Origin: Gammaproteobacteria bacterium
Lineage (GTDB): Bacteria > Pseudomonadota > Gammaproteobacteria > Steroidobacterales > Foliamicaceae
DNA: 51,414 nt
Reading direction: 5' to 3'
NCBI GenBank assembly: GCA_007571315.1
Contig: RKRP01000133.1
Location: 1 to 51,414 of the forward strand
Shown: positions 1-9,623 of the stretch, piece by piece
How the letters are laid out: every line of letters starts with the position of its first letter
How positions within the stretch are numbered: position 1 is the stretch's first letter
Translations under genes and position numbers: made by a program
Notes under the pieces: generated by a model
Databases searched by the model: none
Told to the model about the DNA's origin: nothing
What the model saw: only the letters and a program-made list of their open reading frames with translations

Positions 1-291
1 CTTGGCCCCCAGCGCCTGCCCAGGGTGGCGGCGCAGTTGGGCCGCTGGGTGGGTCAGGCGCGGCGAATGTCGCGCACGCTCATGTACCAGCTCCGTCAGG
101 AAGTGAACCTCGACGACCCCCGGCCGTTTGCGGCTGGCAGGCCGTCAACGCGGGCGGCGCGCGCGGGCAGCGTGAAAGCAAAGGCCAGCGCAGCAGGGGA
201 ACCGGATCAGGAAAAGGATGCCGAAGAGCCGCGAAAAGACTCTGGCGAGCCGGCTCAGGATGCCTCCGCCCAGGCCAAATCCAGTGAATAA
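1..291 (+). CDS. tatB: Sec-independent translocase TatB, C-terminal part (5' truncated by window edge)
   Basis: Frame 1 reads LGPQRLPRVAAQLGRWVGQARRMSRTLMYQLRQEVNLDD, TatB-like, immediately upstream of tatC. Confidence 0.8.
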   Translation, partial: LGPQRLPRVAAQLGRWVGQARRMSRTLMYQLRQEVNLDDPRPFAAGRPSTRAARAGSVKAKASAAGEPDQEKDAEEPRKDSGEPAQDASAQAKSSE

Positions 292-1066
292 CAAGCCGGG
301 GGAGCAGCGGGAAGAAGAGCGGGAGCAACTGGAAGAATCCAGCCTGCTGTCGCACCTGGTGGAACTCCGGTCCAGGCTGATGAAAGCCGCCGCCGCGGTG
401 CTGATCATTTTCATCGGTCTTGTGCCCTTCGCTCAGGAAGTTTTTACCTTGGTGGCGCAGCCGCTGATGAGCAAGTTGCCCGAAGGCGCCTCAATGATCG
501 CGACCCGGGTGGCTTCGCCGTTTTTGACCCCCTTCAAAACGGCGTTCTGGGTGGCGGTGTTCGCCGCCATGCCCATCGTTATCTACCAGGCATGGGCCTT
601 TGTAGCGCCAGGGCTGTACAAACGCGAGAAAAAAGTGGCGCTGCCGTTGGTGCTGTCCAGCATCGCGCTGTTTTATTCCGGCGCCGCGTTCGCTTTCTAC
701 GTGGTATTTCCGCTGATGTTCGGCTTCTTTACTGCCGCCACGCCGGAGGGCGTTGCGATGATGACCGATATTGGCGAGTACCTGGATTTCATTCTGGTGC
801 TGTTTTTCACCTTCGGAATTGCCTTTGAAGTGCCCATCGCCATACTCTTGCTGGTGGGCGCGGGGATCGTCAGCCCCAAATCGCTCAGCAGCAAGCGGCC
901 CTATGTTCTGTTGGGGGCCTTTACGCTGGGCATGCTACTCACGCCGCCCGACATGATTTCGCAAACACTTCTGGCGGTGCCGCTTTTTCTCCTGTACGAG
1001 GTTGGCATCATCATGTCGCGCGTGCTGTTGAGAAAGCGCGCCGCGAAACAGAACGCCTCAAGCTGA
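260..1066 (+). CDS. tatC: Sec-independent translocase TatC (start 218 or 260)
   Basis: LLSHLVELRSRLMKA..., multiple TM helices, PGLYKREKK, LGAFTLGMLLTPPD motifs; overlaps tatB end. Confidence 0.93.
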   Translation: MPPPRPNPVNNKPGEQREEEREQLEESSLLSHLVELRSRLMKAAAAVLIIFIGLVPFAQEVFTLVAQPLMSKLPEGASMIATRVASPFLTPFKTAFWVAVFAAMPIVIYQAWAFVAPGLYKREKKVALPLVLSSIALFYSGAAFAFYVVFPLMFGFFTAATPEGVAMMTDIGEYLDFILVLFFTFGIAFEVPIAILLLVGAGIVSPKSLSSKRPYVLLGAFTLGMLLTPPDMISQTLLAVPLFLLYEVGIIMSRVLLRKRAAKQNASS

Positions 1067-1086
1067 GCGGCTTTCGGGACAGCGCG

Positions 1087-1440
1087 CTAGTCGGCCGCCG
1101 GCAATACTCCGCTCAAGCCGTCGAAGCCGCGGTCCTGCAGTTCCTCGATTTGTTCGCGGGAAATCGTTTCCACGCGCTTGCCTGCGGTGGTGTTCTTAGC
1201 CTGCTCGCCCCGGCGCCGCACTCGATTGATGCGGGAACCGGTCACGTCTCGACGCTCCAGCGTGGACACATAGCCCCAGCCGCTCTTACGCTGGTCCTCC
1301 CGGGCGGCGGCAGCGGCCTCGGTTGCCGCGGGCGTGGTTTCCGGCTGCTGGGCGGCAGGAGCCCGTTGGGCGGACTGCTGGGCGGCGCAAGCGGCCAGGG
1401 CAAGGGTGAACCCGATGACAAGAAGTTTTTTCACGTGCAT
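1087..1440 (-). CDS. small putative lipoprotein, unknown function
   Basis: MHVKKLLVIGFTLALAAC lipobox-like signal; 117 aa; Ala/Gln-rich. Confidence 0.6.
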   Translation of the reverse strand: MHVKKLLVIGFTLALAACAAQQSAQRAPAAQQPETTPAATEAAAAAREDQRKSGWGYVSTLERRDVTGSRINRVRRRGEQAKNTTAGKRVETISREQIEELQDRGFDGLSGVLPAAD

Positions 1441-1475
1441 TCCTCAATTTCGCGCCGCGAAGAATAGCACGATGC

Positions 1476-1922
1476 TCAGCGCGGTTTTTTTATTGGGCGA
1501 ACCGATGTTGCAAGCCGCGCCACGCTCAGCAACATATCTTCTTCGTTGGTTATGCGAATGTCCCACACATGCACCACACTGCCGGTGCGTATGGGGCGTG
1601 CCGTGCCGTACACGTATCCCGAGCGCGCCGGGCGGAGGTGGCTTAGGTTGATTTCCAGGCCAAGCACCTGGTATTCCCCCGGAGGCGTGCAGAGATAGGA
1701 AGACCAGCTTCCCACCGATTCCGCGAGAACGGCCGAGGCGCCGCCGTGCAGCAGGCCAAAGGGCTGTTGGGTGCGATGATCCACCGGCATGCGCGCGCGC
1801 AGGAAATCGTTGCCTATCTCGACCACTTCCACGCCCAGATGCCCCAGCATCCGGTTCTCTTCCATGGCATTCAACTGTTCGGGGCGGCTGAAAGCCTTGG
1901 GGTGCCATATGCGCCCGGACAC
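1476..1922 (-). CDS. PaaI/YbdB-like hotdog-fold thioesterase
   Basis: GTG start at 1922 preceded by AGGAGG; MLGHLGVEVVEIGNDFLRARMPVDHRTQQPFGLLHGGASAVLAES motif; overlaps argH stop. Confidence 0.85.
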   Translation of the reverse strand: MSGRIWHPKAFSRPEQLNAMEENRMLGHLGVEVVEIGNDFLRARMPVDHRTQQPFGLLHGGASAVLAESVGSWSSYLCTPPGEYQVLGLEINLSHLRPARSGYVYGTARPIRTGSVVHVWDIRITNEEDMLLSVARLATSVRPIKKPR

Positions 1923-3112
1923 TATTCCTCCTGCTTCGCAACCTTGCGGTAGGCCTTGCGAAAACTGATGCCTTGCTCCGCAACCAGCCGGTTGGCTCGT
2001 TCGGCGGCCCGCAGGTCCGGCGCCGAGGCCAACTCCTCGCAGCGTTCGGGAACAAAGCGCAAGCCGCGCACTATACGGCATATTACGGCGCAACTCTCGC
2101 CGGTCAGATCGATGCCCCGGAACAACGGCGCCTTGATGCGCTGAAGGTCGCGCTGGTATCCGGAGGGCAGGGAAGCCGGCGCCCCCAGCACTTCCAGCAG
2201 GCAGCCCCGCACCGCAGCTCCTGCGCCTCGAACCAGCTCCAGCGCATCCGGATTACGCTTCTGGGGCATGATGGAAGAACCGGTGGTTACCTCATCCGCC
2301 AGACGAACCAGCGAGAATTCCCGCGTATAGAACAGCAGCAGGTCGCTGGCCAGACGACCGAGATCCTGCATCAGCAAGGCGCATTCGAACAGCAGCCCCG
2401 CCTCAGCTTTGCCGCGCGAGAGCTGCACCGAAGTGACCGGCGCCTGCACTTCGGCAAATCCCAGGCGGGCGCGCGTTTGTTCCCGGTCAATATTCAGCCC
2501 CGGCGCGCCGAAACCCGCGCCGCTGCCGAGCGGATTGCGGTCCATGCGCCGAACGGCTCCGGCCAAACCCGCGGCATCGTCGCGCAGCTCCCCGACAAAG
2601 CCGCATGCCCACAGTCCTACGCTGATGGGCATGGCGGGCTGCATGTGCGTATAGCCGGGCAAGGGCAAGCGGCCCTGGCGCGCGTTCAGGCCGTCCAGTT
2701 CATCCGCCACGGCGTTGGCGGCCCGCCGCAGGTCAAAAGCCGCATCCTTGAGATACAGCCGCAAGGCCGCCAGCACCTGATCGTTGCGGGAGCGTCCCAG
2801 ATGAACGCGCCCGCCGGCCTCGCCTATGCGCGCCGTCAGGCGCCGCTCCAGCGCGGTATGCGCATCTTCCTCTTCCAGGGAGATGGCCCATTCTCCGGCC
2901 GCGTGCTCTTTGCCCAACGCCTCCAGGCCGTCCGCGATTGCGGCCTTGTCCTGATCCGACAGATAGCCCGCCGCATGCAGCATCGCGGCGTGGGCAATCG
3001 AAGCCCGCACGTCGTACGCCACCAGCCGGGAATCCAGCCGATGATCCTCGCCCGCCGTATAGCGCAGCACGGTCTCGTCGAGCTGCCCGCCCTTGTCCCA
3101 CAGCCGGGTCAT
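1922..3112 (-). CDS. argH: argininosuccinate lyase
   Basis: GSSIMPQKRNPDALELVRG signature, MTRLWDKGG N-terminus. Confidence 0.95.
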   Translation of the reverse strand: MTRLWDKGGQLDETVLRYTAGEDHRLDSRLVAYDVRASIAHAAMLHAAGYLSDQDKAAIADGLEALGKEHAAGEWAISLEEEDAHTALERRLTARIGEAGGRVHLGRSRNDQVLAALRLYLKDAAFDLRRAANAVADELDGLNARQGRLPLPGYTHMQPAMPISVGLWACGFVGELRDDAAGLAGAVRRMDRNPLGSGAGFGAPGLNIDREQTRARLGFAEVQAPVTSVQLSRGKAEAGLLFECALLMQDLGRLASDLLLFYTREFSLVRLADEVTTGSSIMPQKRNPDALELVRGAGAAVRGCLLEVLGAPASLPSGYQRDLQRIKAPLFRGIDLTGESCAVICRIVRGLRFVPERCEELASAPDLRAAERANRLVAEQGISFRKAYRKVAKQEE

Positions 3113-4047
3113 TGCCTGCCGGCCTCCTGCTCGGCAGTCGATAGCGCGTCAATGCTGCGCACCACCAGGGTCCCGCAACCCTCGTTGGTGAACACCTCGC
3201 GCAGCAGAGCGTCCTGGGTGCTTCCGGAAACCAGGTGGACGCGCGGCACGCCCCCCTTGATCGCGGCTTCGATAGCCATTGCCTTGGGAAGCATGCCGTT
3301 GGCCAGCGCTCCCTCCGCGCGCAGTTTGCGCAAGCCGGCGAGGTCCAGGTAGGACAAAAGCGTGGAAGCATCCGAGCGGTCCGAAAGAATGCCTGGCGCG
3401 GCCATGGTGAGCACCAGTTTCTCGGCCTGCAGGGCTGTTGCCAACGCCGCGGCAACCGTATCGGCATTGATATTGAGAAGTCCGCCCCCGGAGTCCGCCG
3501 AGAGCGGACTTACGATGGGCAAAAAGCGTTTCTCCAAAAGCATTTTCAGCACTGCCGGGTCCACATTTTGGATATCGCCCACAAAGCCGAAATCCACTGG
3601 CTCCTCGCCTGCGCCTTCCACCTTTACCGGCGGGCGGCGGCGGGCCACAATCAGACCCGCGTCCACTCCGGACAGCCCAACGGCTGGAACGCCGCATGAG
3701 CGGCAGGCGGCGAGCAGCCGGGTATTGACCTCGCCGTTCAGCACACAGGCAGCCACCTTAAGGTCTTCGGCCCCGGTTACGCGGCGCCCGGCCACCATGC
3801 GCGCCTTGTGTTTCAGCCGGGTGGCCAATTCGGTTGATTGCGGGCCGCCCCCGTGCACGATTAGCACGCGAACTCCAAGGGCTTGCAGCACCGCCGCCTG
3901 TTCCACCAGCGCCTCAATGCGGCTGGCCCGGCTCAGCACCTCGCCGCCCAGCTTGACCACAAACACGCGGTCCCGGTAGAGGCGCAGGTACGGCGCGGCG
4001 GCGCGCAGCGCGCCGAATCCCGCGCCGCTTGGCCGCTTGCGGTTCAC
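3109..4047 (-). CDS. argB: acetylglutamate kinase-like (no GNAT domain)
   Basis: FVVKLGGEVLS...VLIVHGGGPQ...NINADTVAAALA; GTG start overlapping TGA of upstream gene. Confidence 0.9.
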   Translation of the reverse strand: MNRKRPSGAGFGALRAAAPYLRLYRDRVFVVKLGGEVLSRASRIEALVEQAAVLQALGVRVLIVHGGGPQSTELATRLKHKARMVAGRRVTGAEDLKVAACVLNGEVNTRLLAACRSCGVPAVGLSGVDAGLIVARRRPPVKVEGAGEEPVDFGFVGDIQNVDPAVLKMLLEKRFLPIVSPLSADSGGGLLNINADTVAAALATALQAEKLVLTMAAPGILSDRSDASTLLSYLDLAGLRKLRAEGALANGMLPKAMAIEAAIKGGVPRVHLVSGSTQDALLREVFTNEGCGTLVVRSIDALSTAEQEAGRQ

Positions 4048-5060
4048 AATCCCGGCCCCAGCATGGCGTAAAGAACAGCCATCTGCACCCACATTCGATT
4101 GCGGGCTTCCGCCACCACCACGCTGCGCGGGCCATCCAGCACCGCCTCGCTCACCACCACATTGCGGCGAACCGGCAGACAGTGCATAAACCGGCAGTTG
4201 GTTTCGGCGGGCTGGAACCAGGGCTCGTCCACGCACCAGTCCTCGTGCTGGTTGCGCAGCTGATAGTCGGAATGCTTGTCGCCGTAGTGGCGCGTCGAAC
4301 TCCAGGACTTGGCATAAACCACATGGGCGCCATCCAGCGCCTCGGACCGGTTATCCGTTTCCTGAACGGAACCGCCGAAGCGCTCGGCCAGCCGCCTGGC
4401 CTTGTTCATAACCACGTCCGGCAGCTCAAACCCGCCGGGCCGCAACACGGTTACGTCCATGCCGCGCATGGCTGCCATCTGGATCGTGGCCGCCGGAACC
4501 GCCAGCGGCAGCGCCAGCGGGTGATAGGCCCAACTGAGCACAAACTTGCCCGCGGACACGGGAATGTCCAGGTCGTCCATCGTCTTCCAGTCCGCCAGGC
4601 TCTGGCAAGGGTGGTTGATCGCCGATTCCATGTTGATCAGCGGTGTCGAGACCAGTTCCGCAAGGCCGCGATACTCCCGGTCCTCCAGATCCTCCGTCAG
4701 GTTGCGCCCCTCGGCGAAAGCGCGCAGGCCCAATGCATCGCCGTACGACGCGATTACCGGCACCGCCTCCCGAACATGCTCCGCAGCGGCGCCGTCCATG
4801 ACGATTCCCGGCCGGGTTTCCAGCCCGTGAATCGACATCTCCGGCGAGATTACGAAGGCGCCGCCGCCCAGCCGCGTCATGGAAGCCTGAAACGAGGCCA
4901 GAGTTCGAAGCGAGGGGTTTAGAAACAGCAGCGAAAGAACCTTGCCTTTGAGCGCCTCCGGTTCAGGATGCCGCTCAAGGCGGTTCGATAGCGCCAGCAG
5001 CGCCGATATTTCTTCGGTCGAAAAATCGGCCAGATCATCGAATCGTTTTATTTCACTCAT
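4044..5060 (-). CDS. argF': N-acetyl(or N-succinyl)ornithine carbamoyltransferase, ArgF' type
   Basis: FLNPSLRTLASFQ carbamoyl-P motif; HCLPVRRNVVVSE in place of the DCLPMHRG-type motif of ordinary OTCases; DWKTMDDL. Confidence 0.85.
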   Translation of the reverse strand: MSEIKRFDDLADFSTEEISALLALSNRLERHPEPEALKGKVLSLLFLNPSLRTLASFQASMTRLGGGAFVISPEMSIHGLETRPGIVMDGAAAEHVREAVPVIASYGDALGLRAFAEGRNLTEDLEDREYRGLAELVSTPLINMESAINHPCQSLADWKTMDDLDIPVSAGKFVLSWAYHPLALPLAVPAATIQMAAMRGMDVTVLRPGGFELPDVVMNKARRLAERFGGSVQETDNRSEALDGAHVVYAKSWSSTRHYGDKHSDYQLRNQHEDWCVDEPWFQPAETNCRFMHCLPVRRNVVVSEAVLDGPRSVVVAEARNRMWVQMAVLYAMLGPGL

Positions 5061-6261
5061 CGGACTGCTCCCGGTAAACGCCAGGTTGGTGAAGGGTAGC
5101 GGCCAGCGCGGCTGCTTCATTCTCGTGAAGGTTCAGCGGCGGCATAAGGCGCAGCCAGCCCGGCACCGCGCTGGCGCCCGTGAGGATGTTGGCGTCAAGC
5201 AGCCGGTCCCGCGCCGCGCTGGCGCTGCTGTTGCATTTAAGGCCCAGCAGCAAACCTCGGCCCTGTATCGCCTCGACCGGGCCCTGAAGGCAAGTAGCGC
5301 GTATTTGCCGCTCGCGCTCCGCCGCCCTTGCGGGAAGCTGCTCCTCATGCATCGCTTCCAGCACCGCTTCGACCGCGGCGCAAGCCAGCGGGCCGCCCCC
5401 AAAGGTGCTGCCGAGATCGCCCGTGCCGAGCTGCGCGGCGCAATCCTCGCGCATCAGCAGCGCTGCGCAAGGAAAGCCTGCCCCCAGGGACTTGGCAGTG
5501 GTGAGCATGTCGGGCGTCACGCCAGCGTGCGAAACAGCGAAGGGCAAGCCGCTGCGGCCCATTCCACATTGCACTTCGTCGGCAATGAAGAAGGCGCCGC
5601 AGGCATCGCAGGCGGCGCGCGCCGCAACCAGCACCTCGTTGGCTATGGGGTAAGCGCCCCCCAAACCCTGTATGGGCTCCAGTATGACGGCGGCCGTTTC
5701 CTGGTCGATCATTGCGGCAACGGCTGCGGAATCGTCACGCGGCGCAAACACCACGTCGAACGGCGTTTGGGGAAAGCCGTACCAACGGTACGCGCCCCAA
5801 CTGACCGCGGCGGCGGCGGCCGTGCGTCCATGAAATCCGTGCTGAAGAGCAACAACCCGGGAGCGCCCCGTAAGCTGGCAGGCCACACGCAGGGCATTCT
5901 CATTGGCTTCCGCTCCTGAATTCACGAAAAACACCCGGCTCAATCCGTCAGGAGCGAACTCGGCCAGTTTTTCAGCGGCCCGCGCCCGCACCCTCAGCGC
6001 CATTGCATTGCTGGCGAATAACAGCTCGCCGGCCTGCCGCCTGAGGGCTGCCAGCAGGCGTGGATGACCGTATCCCAGGGCGCAAACGGCGTGCCCTCCG
6101 TACAGGTCCAGCAGCCTGCGGCCGTCAGCGCAGATCAGGTAGGCGCCCTCGCCGGCAACCACCTCGAACGGGAACTGGGCATACACCTGCGCCAAATGGG
6201 CCGCTTCCAGGCGGCGCGCGTCGTCGAGAGCGTCTGGCGCCTGTTGCGCGTTCATGTCCAT
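5053..6261 (-). CDS. argD: acetylornithine aminotransferase family
   Basis: FVNSGAEANENALRVA, FIADEVQCGMGRSG, TTAKSLGAGFP PLP-lysine motif. Confidence 0.92.
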   Translation of the reverse strand: MDMNAQQAPDALDDARRLEAAHLAQVYAQFPFEVVAGEGAYLICADGRRLLDLYGGHAVCALGYGHPRLLAALRRQAGELLFASNAMALRVRARAAEKLAEFAPDGLSRVFFVNSGAEANENALRVACQLTGRSRVVALQHGFHGRTAAAAAVSWGAYRWYGFPQTPFDVVFAPRDDSAAVAAMIDQETAAVILEPIQGLGGAYPIANEVLVAARAACDACGAFFIADEVQCGMGRSGLPFAVSHAGVTPDMLTTAKSLGAGFPCAALLMREDCAAQLGTGDLGSTFGGGPLACAAVEAVLEAMHEEQLPARAAERERQIRATCLQGPVEAIQGRGLLLGLKCNSSASAARDRLLDANILTGASAVPGWLRLMPPLNLHENEAAALAATLHQPGVYREQSDE

Positions 6262-7301
6262 GCCGGCCCCGGCGCGGTCAAACCGGCCGTTTCATCGAAT
6301 CCGTACAGGCGGTTGGCCCATTGCACCGCTCCGCCGGCCGCGCCCTTCACCAGGTTGTCCAGCACCACGAAAACCGCCACCGAGCCGCCATCGACGGCGA
6401 TTGAAATATGCGCATGATTGCTGCCCACCACATTCTTGAGTCGTGGAGGCGTGTCCGTTAAATGCACAAACGGCGCATCGCCGTAACTCTGCTCGAAGGC
6501 GTTTTTGACCTGCCGCTCGCTTACCGAGGGTTTGAGGCCGGCCTGCATCGTAAGGTGGATTCCGCGCGCGAACGGCCCCGAATGCGGAACGAACCGCAAT
6601 TGCGGACGTTGCCCGCTTACCGCCTCGCAGATCTCTTCCACCTCCGGCGCGTGACGGTGCCGCAGCGGCCGGTAAGCAAACAGGTTGGAATGGCGGAGAG
6701 GGTGATGAGTGGTTGGCAGCGGCTGCTTGCCTGCCCCGGTGCTGCCGGTTACGCCGCTGGCGAAAAGCAGGGTGTTGGCGAGCTCGAAGCGCATCAGGGG
6801 CACGGACGCGAGCAGCAAGGCGCTGGCGAAGCACCCGGGGTGCCCCGCATGCGGGGTGTCCGCTTGCGCCCGATGCTCCGGCAGGGCGCAGCAAAACTTC
6901 GGCAACAGCTCCGGCGCGCCGTGCGCGGTCCCGTAAACCTGCTCATAGGCTTGGGCGGTGGCGTAGCGGAAGTCGGCCGAAACATCCACGATCCGAACTT
7001 CGGAGCCGCGCTTTCCGGCGAGTTTCAGGACATGGGCGACCAGCCCTGCGCTGGCCCCGTGCGGCGCGCAGGAAAAAACGGCGCAAGGCTGGCGCAGCGC
7101 TTCCTCCAGTTCGGCCAGGGAACAAAAACGAGAATCGGGCCAGAGGCCGGTGAGATTGGGAAATACGGATTCCACCGTGGCGCCCGCATTGCTCTGCGAT
7201 ACTGCCGCCGCCACCCGGAACTCCGGATGGGCGGCAAGAATGCGCAGGAGTTCGCCGGCCACATAGCCCGAAGCTCCCAGCACTACAGCGGGAATGCTCA
7301 T
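6252..7301 (-). CDS. argC: N-acetyl-gamma-glutamyl-phosphate reductase
   Basis: VVLGASGYVAGELLRIL; HPGCFAS active-site Cys; ATGA overlap with upstream gene. Confidence 0.93.
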   Translation of the reverse strand: MSIPAVVLGASGYVAGELLRILAAHPEFRVAAAVSQSNAGATVESVFPNLTGLWPDSRFCSLAELEEALRQPCAVFSCAPHGASAGLVAHVLKLAGKRGSEVRIVDVSADFRYATAQAYEQVYGTAHGAPELLPKFCCALPEHRAQADTPHAGHPGCFASALLLASVPLMRFELANTLLFASGVTGSTGAGKQPLPTTHHPLRHSNLFAYRPLRHRHAPEVEEICEAVSGQRPQLRFVPHSGPFARGIHLTMQAGLKPSVSERQVKNAFEQSYGDAPFVHLTDTPPRLKNVVGSNHAHISIAVDGGSVAVFVVLDNLVKGAAGGAVQWANRLYGFDETAGLTAPGPAWT

Positions 7302-8365
7302 TGTTGCTTCAGCCCCAGTCTGCGGACCACGAACTTGCCCAGGTCCGCGCTGTGGGTGATAGCGTTGTAGCCGGGCGCGCCAACACGTTGGCGCAGGATG
7401 TCGAGCCCTACCTGGTTGTCGGTGGCGGGGCCGGTAACGGCGGCCACCTCGATTCCGAATTGCTCCTTCAGGAGGACGGTGCCGCCCCAGGCGGCAACGG
7501 GGTCGCTGGCGCACAGCAGCAGGCAGCTAATGGAGGAGCGTATGTTTTCATCCGCCAGGATAGCCTCCACGCCGTAGGCGCCGAGTATGCCGTCGCCCAG
7601 CTCGAAAACAATCGCGTCGGGCCCAGCGGCCGCCATTCGCCGCAGCATGGCCCGCACCAGGCGGGGCGCATTGCGGGGCGCGGTGCTGACTACCCCGAAA
7701 TCAGTGAAAATCGCGGTATTGCGCGCGCCCGCGTCCTCCATGGCCAGAATATCGCGGCGCAGCGCCACTCCGGTGGCCTTGAAAGCGTCCACCACATAGC
7801 CTTCATGCCGCAGGCGGCCGACGATGGCGCAGGCGGCGGCCGTCTTTCCGGAATTCATGGTGGTGCCGGCCAGAGCCACCACCGGCGCGCCGCCCAGGTC
7901 CAGGTTGCCGGAATCCTCCGGCGGCAGCGCTTCACCGCCTACCCGCGCAGGTATCCCAACGCGCTCGCCCAGATAGGGGAACTCCAGCACTACCCCCAGC
8001 ACGCGGGCATCGAAGGGCGGCCCCATGGTGGCGTTTCCCGAATCGCACACACCCAGCACGCCGCCTATGTTGAGCAACTGCAGCACATCGCCGGGCCGGA
8101 CCGATTCCGGCACGTGCCCCGCGTAGCCGAACAGGGCTTTCCTGTGGCCCAGGGCGCCTACCACAACGTCTCCATTGCGCACGCGAGCCATGCGGCCGCT
8201 GGCCAGCTCCAGCCGGTTGTAGGACGACTTGTCGTTGAGCATCTCCACCGCAACGAGCACGCCTTCCTCGCTGGGAATCTCGTTGCCCACCCGGATTTCG
8301 CGCTCAAGCTCCAGGCCGGAAGCAACCGAGGCAAGCTTATCGACGATCACGCTACGCATGACCAC
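7298..8365 (-). CDS. unknown P-loop NTPase-like protein embedded in the arginine operon (possibly DUF1611/MobB-like)
   Basis: VVALAGTTMNSGKTAAACAIVGRLRHEGY Walker A; coding overlaps with argG and argC. Confidence 0.75.
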   Translation of the reverse strand: MVMRSVIVDKLASVASGLELEREIRVGNEIPSEEGVLVAVEMLNDKSSYNRLELASGRMARVRNGDVVVGALGHRKALFGYAGHVPESVRPGDVLQLLNIGGVLGVCDSGNATMGPPFDARVLGVVLEFPYLGERVGIPARVGGEALPPEDSGNLDLGGAPVVALAGTTMNSGKTAAACAIVGRLRHEGYVVDAFKATGVALRRDILAMEDAGARNTAIFTDFGVVSTAPRNAPRLVRAMLRRMAAAGPDAIVFELGDGILGAYGVEAILADENIRSSISCLLLCASDPVAAWGGTVLLKEQFGIEVAAVTGPATDNQVGLDILRQRVGAPGYNAITHSADLGKFVVRRLGLKQQ

Positions 8366-9578
8366 CGCCTTTTTTTGCTGAAGCCGCTACCCGGCTGTGC
8401 AGCAGGCCGGGCAGCGACAGCACCCGGGCTGCGCCGAGCGCGTCGCGCGGGGTCCATTCTCCGGCGGATTCGCCGTACACGCCGCGGGTGGCCGCAAGCA
8501 GGGAGTGGTCCGATTCCACCCCCTTGATCCAGACGCTTCCCGGCCGCAGCGTCAGGTGGACACGGCCGCTCACAAATTGCTGAGAACTGTCGAAGAAGGC
8601 CTCGATGTTGCGGCACACCGGATCAAGCTGTTTGCCCTCGTGCACCAGGTCGCCATACACAGCCGCCAGCGTGTCCTTCACGCGCAGCTGAGCCGCTCCC
8701 AATGTGAGCTTCTCCAGTTCGCGGTGGGCGGTAAGCAGCACCTCCGCGGCCGGCGCCTCATAGGCCACGCGGCCCTTGGCGCCGAGGATGGTGTCGCCTA
8801 AGTGGATGCCCCTGCCGATGCCGAACCGCGCGCCAGCCGCCTCCACCGCCTCGATCAATTCCACCGGCGGCAGCCGCCGGCCATCCCAGCGCGCTGGCAC
8901 GCCAGCCTTGAACTCCAGTTCATGCTGCTCTTCCGCAAGCGGTTTCTCCAGCGCCCCTGCGGACAGCACCCATGCGGATTCGGGTATCGAATCCGCCGAG
9001 GTGAGGGTTTCCCTGCCGCCAATGGTTGCGCCCCACAGGCCGCGATTGATCGAATAATCGCCGCCCGCTGGAATTTCCGGAGCGTTGCGCTGCCTTAGGT
9101 ATTCCAGTTGCGTTTTGCGCTGAAGCGACTCGTCGCGGACCGGCGCCAGCACCGTAATTTCCGGCGCCAGGGCGCGCATGGCCATCTCGAACCGGAACTG
9201 ATCGTTGCCTGCCGCGGTGCAGCCGTGCGCCACCGTATCGCTGCCCAGTTCGCTGGCGGCGCGGGCCAGAAAGCGCGCTTGTATGCCGCGCTCGGCGCCC
9301 ACGCACAACGGATAGCTCTGGCCTCGGCGCACATTGCCCGCGATCAGATGCCGGATCACCTGGTCGAAGAACTGCGGGCGCGCTTCCACCAGCAGGTGGC
9401 GCCGGGCGCCCAGCGCCAGGGCGCGCTGCTCCAGCTCGGCGGCATCCTCGGAACTGATGCCGCCGGTGTTGACTGTGAGGGTCACTACCGGCCGCTGGTG
9501 CTTCTCGCTGAGCCAGGGCACGCAAAACGAAGTGTCCAGTCCGCCGGAAAAAGCCAGCACGATGGGTGAATTGCTCAT
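8352..9578 (-). CDS. argG: argininosuccinate synthase
   Basis: VLAFSGGLDTSFCVPWL PP-loop; GCTAAGNDQFRFE; NRGLWGATIGG. Confidence 0.94.
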   Translation of the reverse strand: MSNSPIVLAFSGGLDTSFCVPWLSEKHQRPVVTLTVNTGGISSEDAAELEQRALALGARRHLLVEARPQFFDQVIRHLIAGNVRRGQSYPLCVGAERGIQARFLARAASELGSDTVAHGCTAAGNDQFRFEMAMRALAPEITVLAPVRDESLQRKTQLEYLRQRNAPEIPAGGDYSINRGLWGATIGGRETLTSADSIPESAWVLSAGALEKPLAEEQHELEFKAGVPARWDGRRLPPVELIEAVEAAGARFGIGRGIHLGDTILGAKGRVAYEAPAAEVLLTAHRELEKLTLGAAQLRVKDTLAAVYGDLVHEGKQLDPVCRNIEAFFDSSQQFVSGRVHLTLRPGSVWIKGVESDHSLLAATRGVYGESAGEWTPRDALGAARVLSLPGLLHSRVAASAKKGGGHA

Positions 9579-9623
9579 GATTCCTAAAGCCTGTGTTCCA
9601 TGAATGAAGCGCGCGGGGGATGC

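Noticed and set aside
1474-1500. T7 tract near the thioesterase end as an intrinsic terminator
   Set aside because: No convincing GC-rich stem adjacent in the correct orientation.
1973-3352. 459-aa plus-strand ORF
   Set aside because: Antisense to argH/argB; no recognisable motifs; GC-frame artefact.
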